64,000 bases of DNA from Prostheceraeus crozeri (taxonomy: Eukaryota > Platyhelminthes > Polycladida > Euryleptidae), in NCBI GenBank assembly GCA_907163375.1, contig CAJQUW010001407.1, forward strand, positions 56,027-120,026. Direction: 5' to 3'. The position numbers and the translations under genes are program-made. The notes under the pieces are model-generated. The model made no database searches. It worked only from the letters and a program-made list of their open reading frames with translations, and was not told the DNA's origin. Shown here one piece after another: positions 29,416 through 43,134 of the stretch (the stretch's first letter is position 1; each line of letters opens with the position of its first letter).

Positions 29416-32349
29416 ATGGTGGACTCCGCAAAGACAATCCCTCGTAGGCCTTTCTTCAGTTACTTATCCAGCGCCTTGTCACGATCGAAGCCTTTAGATC
29501 ATGACTCAGTAATGGACACACCGCTCAACAGAAATCTTACTCAAATCGACTTACTCTTCTACGGTGCTGGAGCAATGCTTGGAAATTCGATTTACGGCGT
29601 TGTTGCTATAGTCTCAAACGAATACGCAGGACCCGCAACCTTTTTATCCTTCCTCTTGGCCGGTTTCGTGGCATTTCTCAATGGACTCTGTTACTCAGAA
29701 CTTTCTGCAAACATTCCGAGGGCTGGATCCGCGTACATGTACACTTATGTGATTTCTGGAGAATTCTTGGCCTTTCTGACTGGGTGGTTGATGATGTTAG
29801 AATATGCAGTTAGTGCTTGCTGTGCTGCAGTATCTGCTTCCTACAACCTCGATTTGATAGCAAATAGAACAATCAGCACGTATATTTTGCATAATGTAGG
29901 AGAAATGAAAGGATCTTCATTTTTAAACAGTTACCCAAATTTTCCAGCATGCGCTTTTGTTATGATTGCGTTGATTGTTCTATCAACTGGGAATACTAGC
30001 TTTACATGGATAAATATATTTCTCCAATTTGTAACTCTTTCTGCCATCGCCATTAGTACGATCTTCATGTTTTGCCACTTCAACCCGGAAAATTATATTT
30101 CAGAGACTCATCATGCATTTTTACCATTTGGAGTTGGTGGGCTTCTGTCCGGGGCAGGAATAGCTTTCAATGCATTCATCGGCTTTGATGCCATTTCAGT
30201 CGCTGGGGAAGAAGTCAAGAATCCGAGGAAGACCATACCAATGGCCATTTCAATTTCTGTTCTCTTTGTTATCATTGTCTGCGTCATTCATTCGATTTCT
30301 TTTATCGGATATGCAAGTTGGTGGAGTATTGATCCGCAGTTGGGGCTCATTAATGTCTTCTTCAACCCACCAGTGGATTGGATGAAATATATTGTCGGTG
30401 TTGGTGCAGTTTTAGCAGCGTTGTTCAGCACCATGTGTTGCACATTTGCAATCCCTCGAATCGCTTATTCTATGGCTTCAGATGGCCTCTTATTTGCTCC
30501 TATGGCATGGATTCATCCCAAGTCAAAAGTCCCACTCCTTCCTCTGTTGTTATTTGGTATGATAATCGCAGTAGCCGCGGCACTTTTCAATTATGACTCT
30601 CTGGTTTCATTTCTCAGTGTCGGAACTTTGATCACCTACGTGATTGTTGGATGTGATCTTCTTGTCCTCCGTTTTATGCGATCTGAGCTATACTTACAAA
30701 AAGACACAGATGAAGTTGGTCTTCTGTACCACCAATTTCGAAAACTGAAGTTCATTGATTGTAAAGCTCGAGGGTTTGTACCTTGTTTAGCTTTACTATG
30801 CTTCATAATTCTGAGTGGAGTAATCATTATCTTTGGTGTGGATGCTTCCAAGCACATAGCAGACGCTAGTGGCTGGGCAATCGTGATACTGGTGTTGTTA
30901 GTATTGGCTTTGATAGTATGTGTGGTTATCATTGCCTTACATCGGCCGTATGAAAGCGCGGATGCGGAGACATTTCAGGTGAGTGCTGATAGACTTAAAG
31001 GTGTACTCCGAGTGCTTTTCAATTTCCGTTTTATTGATGACAATTTTTCGGAAGATCAAATATACTCTCGCTTCAGGATTGCAAGTATATAAAAATATAC
31101 TTATTGTATAAAGTATAATAGCAAATAATTTGATATGCATGTACATAGAAAAATGTCCTCAGATTTGTACAATCTAGGCAATAAATTATAAGCTGCATCC
31201 TCTGCAAAGGGCCGGGCCGTTAGCGCATACAGCTTGTACAAACTAACTTATGACATTTTATGACCAGGCGTACTGGCACTCCGCAGTCTTTTATGATTAT
31301 CAGCCGCAAAACAAAATCGAGAATAATTAAGAGCAGCCTGTTGTGTAGACCTTCATATTTTCAGCCAAAGTTTGGCCAATCCGAGTTTGCTGACCAGCGA
31401 TTGCAAGTTAAAACTCAGGGTCTACTGAAAATTTATGATTGATTGTTCAAATCTAAGGACATACAGTACATGTAGTTCAAATATCGATGAAATAATCTAG
31501 ATGTCTGAACAGCTTCAGCTGATCTTTGCAGAAGACTAGTTCCAGTGGACAACAAAATTGGTCGTTGTTAACATAATATGAGAAGAACAAACAATTGTGA
31601 CATACACGTATTCATTTATAGTGATATTCAGATTGGTTTTAAGTTATTCGAATTTACATATTTTGAGCTTAAATCTAAACTTGTGGCATGAAATTCATTC
31701 TAGATCTGTGAGGGCGATTGCAATGACATGAAAAATGTCGGAGGGTGATATTTTTTTTACCGGAGATTCACTTCATTCACCTATTGAAAAGTAAGTAATT
31801 CAATTCTTGTATTTCAGTTTGGCTTGTACATAATTAATCCTTGAAAAGTAACACAAATTTGACAGGAAAAATTGACAATCAGATCTACTCTGTGACAAAG
31901 AGCAAGCCTAACAAGCCAATAGATAGATAATTACGAATAATGAGAACTCAAGTGATTGCGAAATGCAGTCACTTAACAAAACATTCCAGGTTAATATCTT
32001 TGTACGCTTTTTACTCAGTGAAGAATTTTCATTTCAGGTCCCGCTGGTTCCATACATTCCTCTTATCTCCATTTTCTTCAACATTGCACTGATAATCAAA
32101 CTACCTGTTCTGACATGGGTACGAGTAGTAGTCTGGCTACTTATTGGATTGATGGTATACTTCTTCTATGGAATTCGTCACAGCAAATTAGCCACTGAAG
32201 TCCTCATCATGGCTCCATGCGATTATTATGAACTTCCTGGCAGCAATAGAAGGGATAGAAAGACTTTTTCCGTTTCTGAAAGTCCTAAGAAAATTAACGA
32301 CACCAAGTTCCATGATGATGAAAAGAAACCGATCATGCAGAAAGACTGA
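29416..32349 (+). CDS. Cationic amino-acid transporter (SLC7 CAT subfamily)
   Basis: Two exons, 29416-30978 and 32038-32349, join in phase zero at ...ETFQ/VPLVPYIP, giving about 624 aa. GTGAGT and ATTTCAG flank the 1,059-bp intron. CAT proteins carry Arg, Lys and other cationic amino acids across the plasma membrane. Family blocks include NRNLTQIDLLFYGAGAMLG in TM1, AGPATFLSFLLAG, CYSELSANIPRAGSAYMYTY, FNAFIGFDAISVAGEEVKNP and the last two helices in exon 2 (ISIFFNIALI, WLLIGLMVYFFYGI). About 14 membrane helices are expected, as in CATs rather than 12-helix light-chain transporters. The TM1 loop reads GAMLGNSIY instead of the usual GSxxGxGIY, so substrate range may differ. The ATG at 29416 follows a GTG in frame. 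Confidence 0.92.
30979..32037 (+). other. Intron of the transporter gene
   Basis: The GT-AG intron of 1,059 bp begins GTGAGTGC and ends TTTTCATTTCAG. I see no nested gene or repeat copy. Confidence 0.85.
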
Positions 32350-34433
32350 TGAATGATTGTGTCATCATACCCCTCCGCAATGAAATTTGAGGTTCCTTCC
32401 ATCCTATCCAAACTGCGTGAGGAGAGATGATTCGCCACTGTCGGACTGTTACTGTGGAAAATTTGGAATTCGCAATTTTGATTGCTAGTATTAGAGTGAA
32501 GAGGAGAGTGTGAAACCATAAAAATTTGACAGTCTATGTTCGGATGGATAAAACTTGTTGAAAACAGGGTTACTAAATGTTTCGAGTCTTCTTTTTCAAA
32601 TGGTAGTGCCTATTTTGCATGATTCGAAGACCTTCATACCAAAAATTCAAATTTAAAATTTGTATTTTCAATTTTTTTCATTTTTATGAATCTATGTATT
32701 TTTTTGACTCTTCAAAAAATGTTCATTAGAGCTTAAGTATTTATGCAAACTTTTACTCAAGTATATCTATATGGTGTTGTAAGTATACATACTGCGTTAA
32801 TTTCAGTACTATCAATAGGAATTTGAATTTTTGAACGTACATGTAAATGATGTCTTTTCATGTATTATTGCATTTTTCTATCTTTACAAATGTCTTGTTC
32901 TAATGACTTATTCGCTATAAAGACAAGATTATGATGCATTCCGAATACAATCTTTCGAAAGGTGATATATATTTTGCATTATTCTGTGGGTTTCATATCT
33001 AAAAATTCACATAAAAGCTTCATATGTTCACATTTTTGCATTTGCATGTACGTGTATTGCATGTACAATTATACATATACAATGCACATGTACTCATTTT
33101 GGGAGATAAGATGAATCTGTAGTCTGTATGTTGACAATCTTGAATTGCACATGCATAAATATCATGTAAATATGATGCAGAAACATTACATCAATAATCA
33201 ATGCTACTCTAAATGAAAGCCATCAATTTTCGAAAAAGTACTTTTAAAAATGACCTTTAAAACTGATCTCACAGTAAGTCAATTTTGCCCAAATTTTAAC
33301 TGAAAGTTCAACATGCGAGTACATACAAACTAAAAGTCACAAAAAATTAAACTTTTGTCTGGCTTAGTTTAGGAGATATAAAGAGAAGTTGATAAGGAGG
33401 GGGATATTTCCCCTCCACGGTCCTGATAGGGTTAAGGGACTAGAATGGACACTGAAAGCAATAAAACGTCGTGGACATGCGTGGTCATGACTTCGGTACC
33501 TAAACGATGGCGGCTTCCTGTGGCTGATGTACGAAAGATACATGCAGCCACAAAAATGTTTTGTTTATCTGCTGTGGTTTGATAGAAGTGTGATTGATTC
33601 GAAATCGCCGGCACATCGAGGAACTTGCTAAATGGGCAAAAAAGAATTCCTAATACCTTCCGGAGAAAGGAAAAAAGTCGTGCGTCACTTGCGGATTGCT
33701 CTGAATTCTATCAAAGTGATTCGATTACCACTATTCCTTCAGATTCGAAGAATTCAGATCATTGCGCACAAGTTTTCTCCATAATATTTGGCCCTTCCGA
33801 TCATTATTAAAAAAAATATCAGGCGCTCGAAAATTAATTCACCTGATGATTCACTGCATTGTGCATACACTGCATGTTAGCCAGACAGCGATGTGTGTTT
33901 TGGTGTGTGCGAGGTGATATCACAGCACGCACGCCTCTGTCACTGGTTCTGGTGTCCTCTGCTGACAGCTTATTGTTTGCCATTTCCAATAGCAAACGAT
34001 ACACGAATTATCCATTCGAGAAGGAGCAAGTTGTCTAATCATATAATGTGCCATTTCGATGTTTAGGTTAGATACATTCCTTTCATTCTAGAATACCGAA
34101 GCGCGCGCAGATGAATCCAATTTTGTGCCTGCAGCTTACCAGTGTACTTTACCAATACTCATGATAATCATCTTTTCTCTGCATAGAAAAAAGCATTCTG
34201 ATTTAATGACTTCAGTAGATTCGCCTTATAGCAAGAATCTACAACTGCTGTATGTTTCAGTAATTTTATTCTTCTCAATATCTACGAACATTGACCTCGA
34301 TGTGATCGTCTGAAATGACCACTGGAATTTTGTCCATTCCAGTCCCTCAAACTTAAACAAATATAAAACTCGGATTTCTATGGAAAAAACAGATGCATTC
34401 TACTAATGGAAAGCGTAGACATAAAATCTATTG
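32350..34433. other. Transporter 3' UTR and downstream spacer
   Basis: This is strongly AT-rich with no supported coding region. An AATAAA near 33465 could be a distal poly(A) signal. ATG/TAC-rich simple runs occur near 33040-33090. Confidence 0.4.
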
Positions 34434-34487
34434 TATTGTGATTTTCATTTTTCTCTGAGAAATATTTCCAGAAATCGTCTCAATGCC
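34434..34487. repeat. 54-bp direct repeat, left copy (right copy 35201-35254)
   Basis: TTGTGATTTTCATTTTT...AATATTTCCAGAAATCGTCTC.ATGCCTG is repeated at 35201-35254 with about four differences. The copies sit within 8 bases of each end of the inverted-repeat element 34495-35195. They are too long for a target-site duplication. Confidence 0.85.
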
Positions 34488-34494
34488 TGAGATA

Positions 34495-35195
34495 GTCCGA
34501 CAGCCAGAGCGAGTTTCTGAAGTGAGCGAGGCCGAAGATGAGACTTTCACAGAATGATTTAACCCTATGCATTCTGCGAATCAGTGCGTCTGTCGAGTGC
34601 TACCTGGTTTCTCTTCTTGTCAGACACAATCAAAGAAAAACACATGTTAATCCTGTGGGAAGCAGATTGTAGTTTTTGGCATTAAGCGAAAAGTACTAGG
34701 CACAATTTTTGGATGGAATATCTTCAGGTCACTCCCTATCATGCTCATGCAACCCTGTCTATGAAGATAAACACATTCAGATTTGGCAAGCCTCCTAGTA
34801 CCAACATCCACAAGCATTTTGAGCAATTTAATCCGCATTAAATTCCACATTCTCGAATACATCGCCTGTCAGAAACATGATAATTTCACACACACATGCA
34901 CATGATAGGAGGTGACTTGAAGACATAACGGTATCACGCCGAAAATTATGGCTCTGAACTTGCTACTTTTCAGTTGATAAGAGAAAGCAATGAAAATTTC
35001 ATTTCTATAAAAATTGCAATCTGCATCCAATTGGACTAACATTTTGCGTTCTTCTTCGATCGTGTCTGACAAGAAGAGGAACTATCTAGAACCCAGCAGA
35101 CACACAGATTCGTAGTAGGCATAGGGTGTACATCATTCTATGAAAGTCTCATTTTCGGTCTCGTTCCCTGCAGAAACCTGTTTAGGCTGCCCGAC
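34495..35195. mobile_element. Non-autonomous foldback/MITE with long inverted arms and TA duplication
   Basis: The left arm begins GTCCGACAGCC and the reverse complement of the right end begins GTCGGGCAGCC. Both are bounded by TA, as for Tc1/mariner-type insertions. Matching continues inward for about 250-300 bases per arm (shared AATGAGACTTTCA, CCCTATGC, CTTCTTGTCAGACAC, GCAGATTG), leaving a spacer of roughly 150 bases. There is no transposase frame. Confidence 0.75.
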
Positions 35196-35200
35196 TACTT

Positions 35201-35254
35201 TGTGATTTTCATTTTTTTCTGGAAAATATTTCCAGAAATCGTCTCGATGCCTGT
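35201..35254. repeat. 54-bp direct repeat, right copy
   Basis: See 34434-34487: same orientation, about 93% identical by eye. Confidence 0.85.
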
Positions 35255-35289
35255 CAGGTTTTCAAAGAAGGATAGTGCTTCGATTACAG

Positions 35290-35460
35290 GGCAAGTATAT
35301 TAGGTAGAACTTAACTCAGCATTAATTACATCCCCGATGTGAATGAAGTGTTGATTTTGTTAAATGAGGTATTGTTGATCATCTAGTATCGCATGTAAGT
35401 TGTGCAAATTTGTACTGTTTTGGAGAAATTAACATAGAAGTGACTGATGACACTGATCTT
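35290..35460. repeat. Partial old copy of the TAGGTAGAGTG inverted-repeat family
   Basis: AAGTATATTAGGTAGA...CTCAGCATTAATTACATCCCC resembles the start of the copy at 44431 (TTAGGTAGAGTGGC...CTCCGCATTTATTAAATCCCC). The resemblance fades after about 170 bases. Confidence 0.55.
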
Positions 35461-37140
35461 CTGAATCGCAGGTTAGACGAACTTGAATTCCTTTCCTGTT
35501 TACATTAATCACTATGCAATGATATACACGAACATAAAATATTTCTGCTACTTCGGGACATCTCGTTTGAATAATAATCATAATATAAAAAGTGGTAGGT
35601 TGATTAAGAAAACATCATAATAGAAGGAAAAATAAATAAAGACCACCCTTACTATTACATAGATAATTTCTGCCTGCCGTTTGTGCTATTCGATGAATGT
35701 GTTGTCACTTTCATAAATGATAAAGTGCATTTGTAGGTCCTCTCTTTCCAGATTCAGTCTATTTCTTCATCTCATTTTGGCGAATCATGAAAATTTAGCC
35801 TTAAATGATTTTAATGGCTGAATTTTCATCGCTGACATTCCAACAGCAGAATTACCGAGATGATGTGAAGCGCTCCCGTTTCAAATGCAAATTGCCGTGT
35901 CAACACCATAATGAAAACATCATCTAATGCAAATTCATCCTAATAAATGGCGATCTGCAGCTGCAAACATGAAACAATGAAGCAAATATCAACTAACAAG
36001 TAAGGGCTTAAACAAGTGTCGTGTTTCAATGTTATCTTCTTGACAAAAATCACGAAGTCTTGACATGTATTCTTCCATGGTTAAGAGCCATCACACATTT
36101 ACCGATTTGTTTTTCCACAAAATTTATTATTTAAACGGACTTCATTGAATATTATTGGAGCATTTATTTCAAGAGAAAAAGGATTAGCACAAAAACACTC
36201 GAAGCTGTTTGAGGATGCATATCCCATCATCCACTTAAATCATTATCTACGCGAGCGAAGTTAACTAAGACGTGATGTGCCCCTTTCTGTGAGCCCTATT
36301 GCATGAATTCAACTAATCAGTTAAACAGTCGATTTCATTTCCCCCATTTGCCACGTTGAATATATGTACAGTACATTCGAAAGACGTGGAGTCATTCGAA
36401 GGAGACCAGTCTCCTGAAAAACAGTTAAAGATGACGCAAGCTTTTGAAGTGCACTTATTAATCAGTTAATCTGTAAGCAATTTGAGTAAGTGGGTGTCAG
36501 TAGGTCAAAAGAAATAAGAAAAGCTGAGTCTATATTGCTTTCATTGTTTCATTTTGCATTTGAAACGATAATGCTGCAGTGGACTTGGTAAATAATCTTC
36601 GTTTACGCATTCATACAGGCAAAAGTGCACTTGAAACGGCAATGCTGCCAATTCTTTTCGACTGAGTTGCATTTTGGAATAGCATTGTCAATCTTGAAGG
36701 GACAAAACTCGTTCTTGACGGGTCAAACCTATGGAGCCAACGTTGTGATAGAACGCGTGGTCACATCCACAAAGACTCGGAGATATTTTTCGTCTGTTGA
36801 ATTATGATTACACTTTATGCTCTTACAGAAATAAACAAATATTTCTTCTTCTGTCTGCTTTATCTGTCATGAGAAAGATATTGTTAAATTAACCTATGGC
36901 TTATGAAAGATCGTGACGCAACTTTAGAACGATGACTTATGGTTTATTCTGTGTGCCTCCGGCCGAAAGTATCATGCTAATAACCTCAGCTAATAATTCT
37001 GACAGGTCTTAACTTGACAGATCTGTTTGCCTGTTTGGAAAAGGCTGCTAACTAAATTTTCTAAGTTAACAAACTCGAGAATTTGGTCAATAAACAGAAA
37101 CAGCTTAATTTTTAGTGTGAAGACTTAAGTTCATAGACTA
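35461..37140. other. No recognisable feature
   Basis: This is AT-rich sequence with only short, unsupported frames. Confidence 0.45.
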
Positions 37141-37146
37141 AGTATA

Positions 37147-38001
37147 GTAGGTACAGTGTCGATTCAAAAAAGTATCTGTGCATAGTGAAACATTTTATAT
37201 GAAAAAATTCAGCCTTTTGCGGAGATCACGTTCCCTGTGTTCCAAACAATTATTTGAGCATTTTTTAAAAAGCTATATTTCTGCAAATTATTCCTGTGTT
37301 TTTATACCACCGACGTGAAGGCACTATGAATGTAGCATGAAACACGTCGGATATCAAAAATAATGTCCATTTACAAATAGATATCTCAATGAAGCGGAAG
37401 TTAGGCTGACTATGAAAGTAATTTCATAAGCCACATTATAATGCAAGTCTTCATAGAACGGTTGAGATCTTATTGTGCCTCTTGGCTGAGATTTCAAGTT
37501 TTTAATTCAGTTTTCATCGGCATAATCTTGTGATTCACTCAATTAGTTCATGCTTCATTTCTTGAATCTGAATAGCAATGTGAACCCATTTAGAACTATC
37601 AAATCTAATCATGATCATTTTGTTTGATTATGATTATATCAACACGGTCTTTCATGGACAGGTAATTTGTGACAAGCTATGATCACGCTTGAGAAAATTC
37701 TCTTATTCATAAGGCTGAGCATTTAAGCATAGTAGAATCTCAACAAACTATATTGCCTCTCCAAGGTTGTCATAACATGGAGGATTTGTAAAATACTATT
37801 CCTTCTTCTATTGCTATTCTATTGCTATGATGATCAGTCAAATTCGTGTACATTTCTCTAAAAGTGCAAAAAATGCATATCTTACATCATACTCACATGT
37901 AGTAATGGTTCTCAATTCAAGTTCATTTCATGAAATTGAAACTGTATATACATATAGGGGATTTAATAAATGCTGAGTTGCCACTCCACCTAATATGTTT
38001 A
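37147..38001 (-). mobile_element. Inverted-repeat DNA element family, copy 1
   Basis: This ~850-bp segment matches the reverse complement of 44431-45226 over its whole length (for example AAAAAAGTATCTGT, TTATTTGAGCA, GATCACGCTT, TTAATAAATGC). Its ends are imperfect inverted repeats (TAGGTACAGTGTCGATTC and TAGGTGGAGTGGCAACTC). It holds no coding frame, so it is a non-autonomous DNA element. The superfamily is unknown. Confidence 0.75.
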
Positions 38002-40937
38002 CCCTATGCTTAAGTTATTCTGCCCTTCATGAAAACTCCTTTATAATGAACTTATTTTCCGCCTAGATAACATTCTTATCATCAAATTTTCATTCTATTT
38101 GATATCTAATAAGTTTCATTCTGCGTAAATATCAAAATCTCGAACACCGAATGGCAGGGAACATCAGGAATGATTTGCGAAAATCCATGTTTTTAAAAAC
38201 TGATCAATTATTTTTTCGATATGAAGTACAAAGTTTTTTTCTCATTAAAAAAAACGTGATATGATTATTTTCACTGCACCAGCCAACTGACATTTACTGA
38301 GTTAGCACTACCTACTATAGATTATGCCCTCAGCAAAACATGAAGGAAACTTCTAGGACATCAATGTTTCACTAAATTTACAACTTTGAAAGATTTGACT
38401 TTAAAAATTCAGGTTTCTTCAACCACTTGAGACCCGATGATGTGCGGTGCACGTCATGCAGGCACTTGCGTAAACGCTCGACTAACTGCAAACAACTCTG
38501 CCCCAACTACCCATGACGCGCACAATACATTTTCGCTGCATTATGTTCCCCATTACTCGCTCAGTATCTGGGGAGTTGCAGTTATGAGCGAATGATGGGT
38601 AGGCTCAGTGCAGCAGATTTGGCTGTGGGGATCAAAAGGTCAGTGAATTTGCGCATTTTCTGGCAAATTTGAAAACCCAGCAGAAGCTAGATCGTAGATG
38701 CAGAAATATTAGGAATTGAACGACAAGCATGCTGACGCTAGTTGAATGCATTTCTACGAATGGTAGATGAATTATCAAGATTGATTATTTCTGTAACAAA
38801 TATATGAAAAGTGATTCGATGGCAACGGTTTTCTTTTACTGCAAGAGTGCTCTTGGTGTTGACATTTGACCATACTCTTTAGTCAAATGGGTTTCCTCCA
38901 GAACCAAAAAGGATTGTCATACTTCCCGAAAGTGGACAACATAAGAAATGTAGGACGGGAGTTACTGACACTTCTTCCTAAATTCGCGCACAAAGGGCTT
39001 AATGGCATGGATTTGTAGATCTTGAAACGCTGAATATAAAACTCAAATTCTTAAGTGTCACAGTCAGTCGCTTTCGATTATAGGTGAGGTTAAAGAATTC
39101 CCTTTGGAATCCAATGGTAAAATCCAAGAAATATCTATGGATTGTGAAACACTTGGCAATTTCCGTACACTTTCTCTTACAGAAAAGAAACTATCCATCA
39201 GAATGCCATGAAATTTGAAACATGATTTAGTTCAGAGCATCAACTTCGATATAAAAATTGAAGTGAGTCACATGATTCAGTATTTGATGTCTGAGAGCCT
39301 CTACAAAATGAGTAAAATAGCCAAAATTAAGTCAAAACATGAAATTTACCCATTTCTGGCTCAGTTGAGTACCTTTGACTAGAAAAAATGAAAAAGTAGT
39401 ATCTTGCATAATGACACAAAAACACATTTATGAAGCATCAAGCAAATGCCAAAAAATACATTCCTCTGTTAATTCGCTTTATTAGCCAAAAATGTCATTA
39501 TTAGTGGAGAGCCCCTGTATGCCTGCATCCATTGTAATGCATCATGGCCGCCAAGAGTGTTGCACAACTTCAAGTTTGGTTCATATTAGTCATAGATCAT
39601 AGTCATAAATCTTTATTCTGACGTATACAACAGAAAGCGCAAAGCAATGGCCGTAAAGGCACTTACACTGAACAAAATTCTTCATGTACATGTATATGCC
39701 TTTTTCATGCGTTCGTTCCCGATCGTTATAATAGCCCTGTTTTCAGCAGGTCTAATGGATTCTATCTCATTATACCCATTGTATAAAGCATACATTATCA
39801 AACTATATGAAACTGCAGCAGTAAATAAAGTAAGCCAAAGCCTATGTAAGATTTTCATATTGCACTCAATTAAGATTAAGATTCTTACGTCTTCCCGAGC
39901 TTGCTATTTATTACTTATCGACGAGCAGGCCTTAAAACTTCACTCTTGGTAAGCACTTCAACAATCATTTTAGTCTTTTCGTACAAGATGAACACCGATG
40001 ACAGTCTGCCTGACGATAGGAGGGAGGCAATCTACGACAGCGGCGATAGTCGCTTCCACAAAGTTTAATATGGTCCCGTATCCTGATAGTTTAATCATGT
40101 TGAGCGAGTCCTTGATGACTATGTCGAATACCAGCATATCAACCTATGCTGGTCAACCTGTAGGCCTATGCGTTTGTCTAGTGACCGTCGCTCTACCAAT
40201 CCTCGGATCCCTCGAAATTCCGCTTGACATTTTCGAAAACAATTTAGACTTTAGTTTATATATCCATGTGTTCCTTCAGAGCAATTAAAAGTCGTAGCTA
40301 CTATGTTTCACATCAAAGCGTGGTTTAGGTGGACAGGCTACTTAACATTAGGTATGGAGATGACTTCTAATAGTCTTGAGAGATTCTCGAGCTAAGACAT
40401 TCTTACTGTAAAATTTCGTCGTTTTATATGTGAAACCTGATAAATAGATACCTAATTGCAATTTACAACTGCCGGCATCTATTTATCAAGGTTTCTCATG
40501 CAAGATCTTAACTATAGTAAAACTTGACGTAATCCTCTACAAACTCAAGATGTACACACATAGAATGTAATTTCATCATTCTAATCGGCATGGGAATTAG
40601 ACACGTACGAACGCGTCAAGAAATATCCATGTATTTGATAAGTTCTAATACGAATATTATTTGGTACGTACCGCCGGACTGAACAGCTTACGATTCACGC
40701 CCTATGATCGAAGCGCTACACAATTACAGGTTCGCATGCATGCTTCAGACTGCTTCAGACGCGGATAGGGGCGTGAGCTCAGAGGGCCGTAGCGCAGAGC
40801 CCCGATGAACTCCCCTTTTCATTACAAAAGGGTGTGAATAATGATTATTCACTCTGACCCGACAAATACAATCACATACATGTAGATAATTTTGAAATCA
40901 TTCGATTGAATAAATCGGAAACTCTATAGCTTTACGT
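38002..40937. other. No recognisable feature
   Basis: No exon, RNA gene or repeat with a partner elsewhere in the window was found. Short frames near 39647-40288 have no family pattern. A weak inverted repeat around 40430-40490 (GATAAATAGAT / ATCTATTTATC) is present. Confidence 0.4.
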
Positions 40938-41930
40938 TTACTGATAACAGTTTTCGTCTATACAGTCAAATGCAGATGAAAGGTCTACTGAAATAACCGT
41001 AACGCCACTTACATGCGGATCATCATATCCGGACAGAGATTGTTCCAAAATTTCGGTGAATTTGCTTGAATTTGATGCAGTTGTTGTCGAATGATTAGTG
41101 CGAAATCCGTGCTGCGGTTTTCTATGTGCGCTTAGAAAAGGACACCTCATTTTCTGAAGAACAATCTTCTCAAAAATTTTCGCAGGTACCATCGACAAAA
41201 CTAGTGGGACGGAATCTAAGCAATGAGGCAGGAGATGTCTTATTCACTGGTTTTATGACTGTACTTTTCTAAAGCATAGGGAACTTTCTCTGCTTGATCA
41301 AAGCCTCGAATGATAGCTTCAACGGAGATGAGAAGAAATAGGTCTATTCTCGATATATTCGTGTGGGAATGCCACAATGCCAACATCCGTTTTGTAGCAA
41401 ATTTCTCAGATGGAAAAGCACATTGAACTCGATTATTCAATGTTCCAGTTATAATCATCAGTATATTCGCCGAGCTTATGAATTGCTGTCACAGGCTGCA
41501 TATCATTAAACATGGGCAAAGTGATAATTTAATAATAAGGCAAAATAACATTCTCAACACCACTAGATTTTAAGATGACATCATTCCAGGTTTGATGAGT
41601 GCCTTACCGGTAGTCTTAGCAACCAATTTCCATGTACCTTGCCTAAAATTTCTAAATTTTCTTGACATACTGCTGCTTCGACTTCATTTTCTTCTTTGAT
41701 CCTTGCTTGTAATAATCGATATCTACCCCAGTCTCTTCTTCAGCAGACATCCCATCGATCTTCAATTAAACTTTTTGTCAATGGAGTCATCCATTTCTTA
41801 ACGTTAGATGTTAAAGCAACTTGCCTTTTCGGAATATATTTTTCTATAAGCTCTTTAACTTTCGAATAAAAGCGCTTAACATGCTGATTGACATTCACAT
41901 TGCAAGTCAGAAGCACATTCCGGTCAACTT
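40938..41930 (-). pseudogene. Degraded LINE: endonuclease-RT linker and RT N-terminal part
   Basis: On the minus strand, about 41690-41930 reads RFYSKVKELIEKYIPKRQ, KKWMTPLTKSLIEDRWD and DWGRYRLLQARIKEE. This is the linker before RT in CR1/L2-type LINEs. At 40938-41198 the RT begins with FEKIVLQKM, PQHGFRTNHST and VISVDLSSAFDCID. Between them, RFRPTSF is in a different frame. Several stops and frameshifts occur, and everything after the first catalytic Asp region is missing. It is an old 5'- and 3'-truncated copy. Confidence 0.8.
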
Positions 41931-43134
41931 TTGCATTTCTTTACTAGTTGCAACTAGATTTGATTTGCGACAATTATAAATGATATTCCATTGAATAGAT
42001 CTATGAAGACGAGATATTTCAAAAGAAGGAGATGCATACACAGTCTATTGGTCAGAATTGCCGATTCCGATCGATGGTAAATCCTCGTACAGGTCATTTG
42101 AGTATCCGAAAAATGCTGCCGAAATAGTCTTTTCTACTGTATGACCTACTAGCAATCAGTTTCATTGTCTGTTCTTTGTTTTTCCTCTGAAAGATTTCCT
42201 CTCCGTGTAATAGTTGGTGTGTTTCAAGTCCAATCACTGCTCAGAGAATTCCGTTTGACTTATTTAACTTTTATGAATAGATAAATGTGCTATAATACTG
42301 TAATATATGCCAATTACATCACAACAAGAAGTGCATTGCCAAAGTGCATCGCAAGATTTTAAAAAGTACACCAAACCGAAGCATCTTGCAAAATGAGTGT
42401 GTGATGCAACAATGGGTGGATGCTGACCGAATTAAAATTGCCATGTGTTCAAAACAATTTTCTAATCAATTTCTGATTTAGTAACCACATCATCTAACGG
42501 TGGGTCAATGCTCGCCGTTCGGTTGCCATGTATTCCCATGGCGCCGAATAGGCATGGATGGTGTGAAAGGGAGGAGCAACACGAGCTCCTAAAAATAAAC
42601 GAAGCGACACGCCTTGCCTCGGATTGGCGCGCTCTTAGACGCAAACTCCTATAAAGATGGTCGGTTCGAGCCTCAAAATTATCTGACTCTCTCTTCGGAT
42701 CAACGCAATCGACGAATTTGCAGCACACTGACGCAGCCTCCTATCTACGTCATGAAGTCCACTCACCACGATAAGTTGATCCACAATAACTCTCTTTAAT
42801 CTTTACTCACAACCTTGCAAGAGAAGCTGTGTAATTTCATTAATATAATTTGATCATCCTATGTGTGACTTTTATTACCGATTGGCAAGTGTTTATAGAT
42901 TTTAATTAATCGTCTAATTAATTCGATCAGTTAAGAAGCACTTTTATCAGGGTCATTCATTATTATTCTACTTCTAATATCTTTGTAGACTGGGCTTGAA
43001 TCTTACTGAAGAGGAGACGAACCTGAGGGAAGGGTCGTGTTATCACGACACATATGTGCCTTAGCGGTTTTTGGTCATAATCAGACCGGTTGTCATTGAC
43101 CTATAAGACCAATAAGGTTACATAATTGGCTTGG
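41931..43134. other. No recognisable feature
   Basis: This is AT-rich spacer upstream of the lectin pseudogene. No coding signal was found. Confidence 0.4.

Noticed and set aside
33625-33810. Small basic frame downstream of the transporter
   Set aside because: The ATG-based frame here gives a different, unrecognisable peptide; neither has support.
39647-40288. Two plus-strand frames of ~100 codons
   Set aside because: They have alternative start codons only or mixed hydrophobic content without a family pattern. No splice support.
42462-42728. 88-codon minus-strand frame
   Set aside because: No recognisable motif; the GC-richer patch alone explains its openness.
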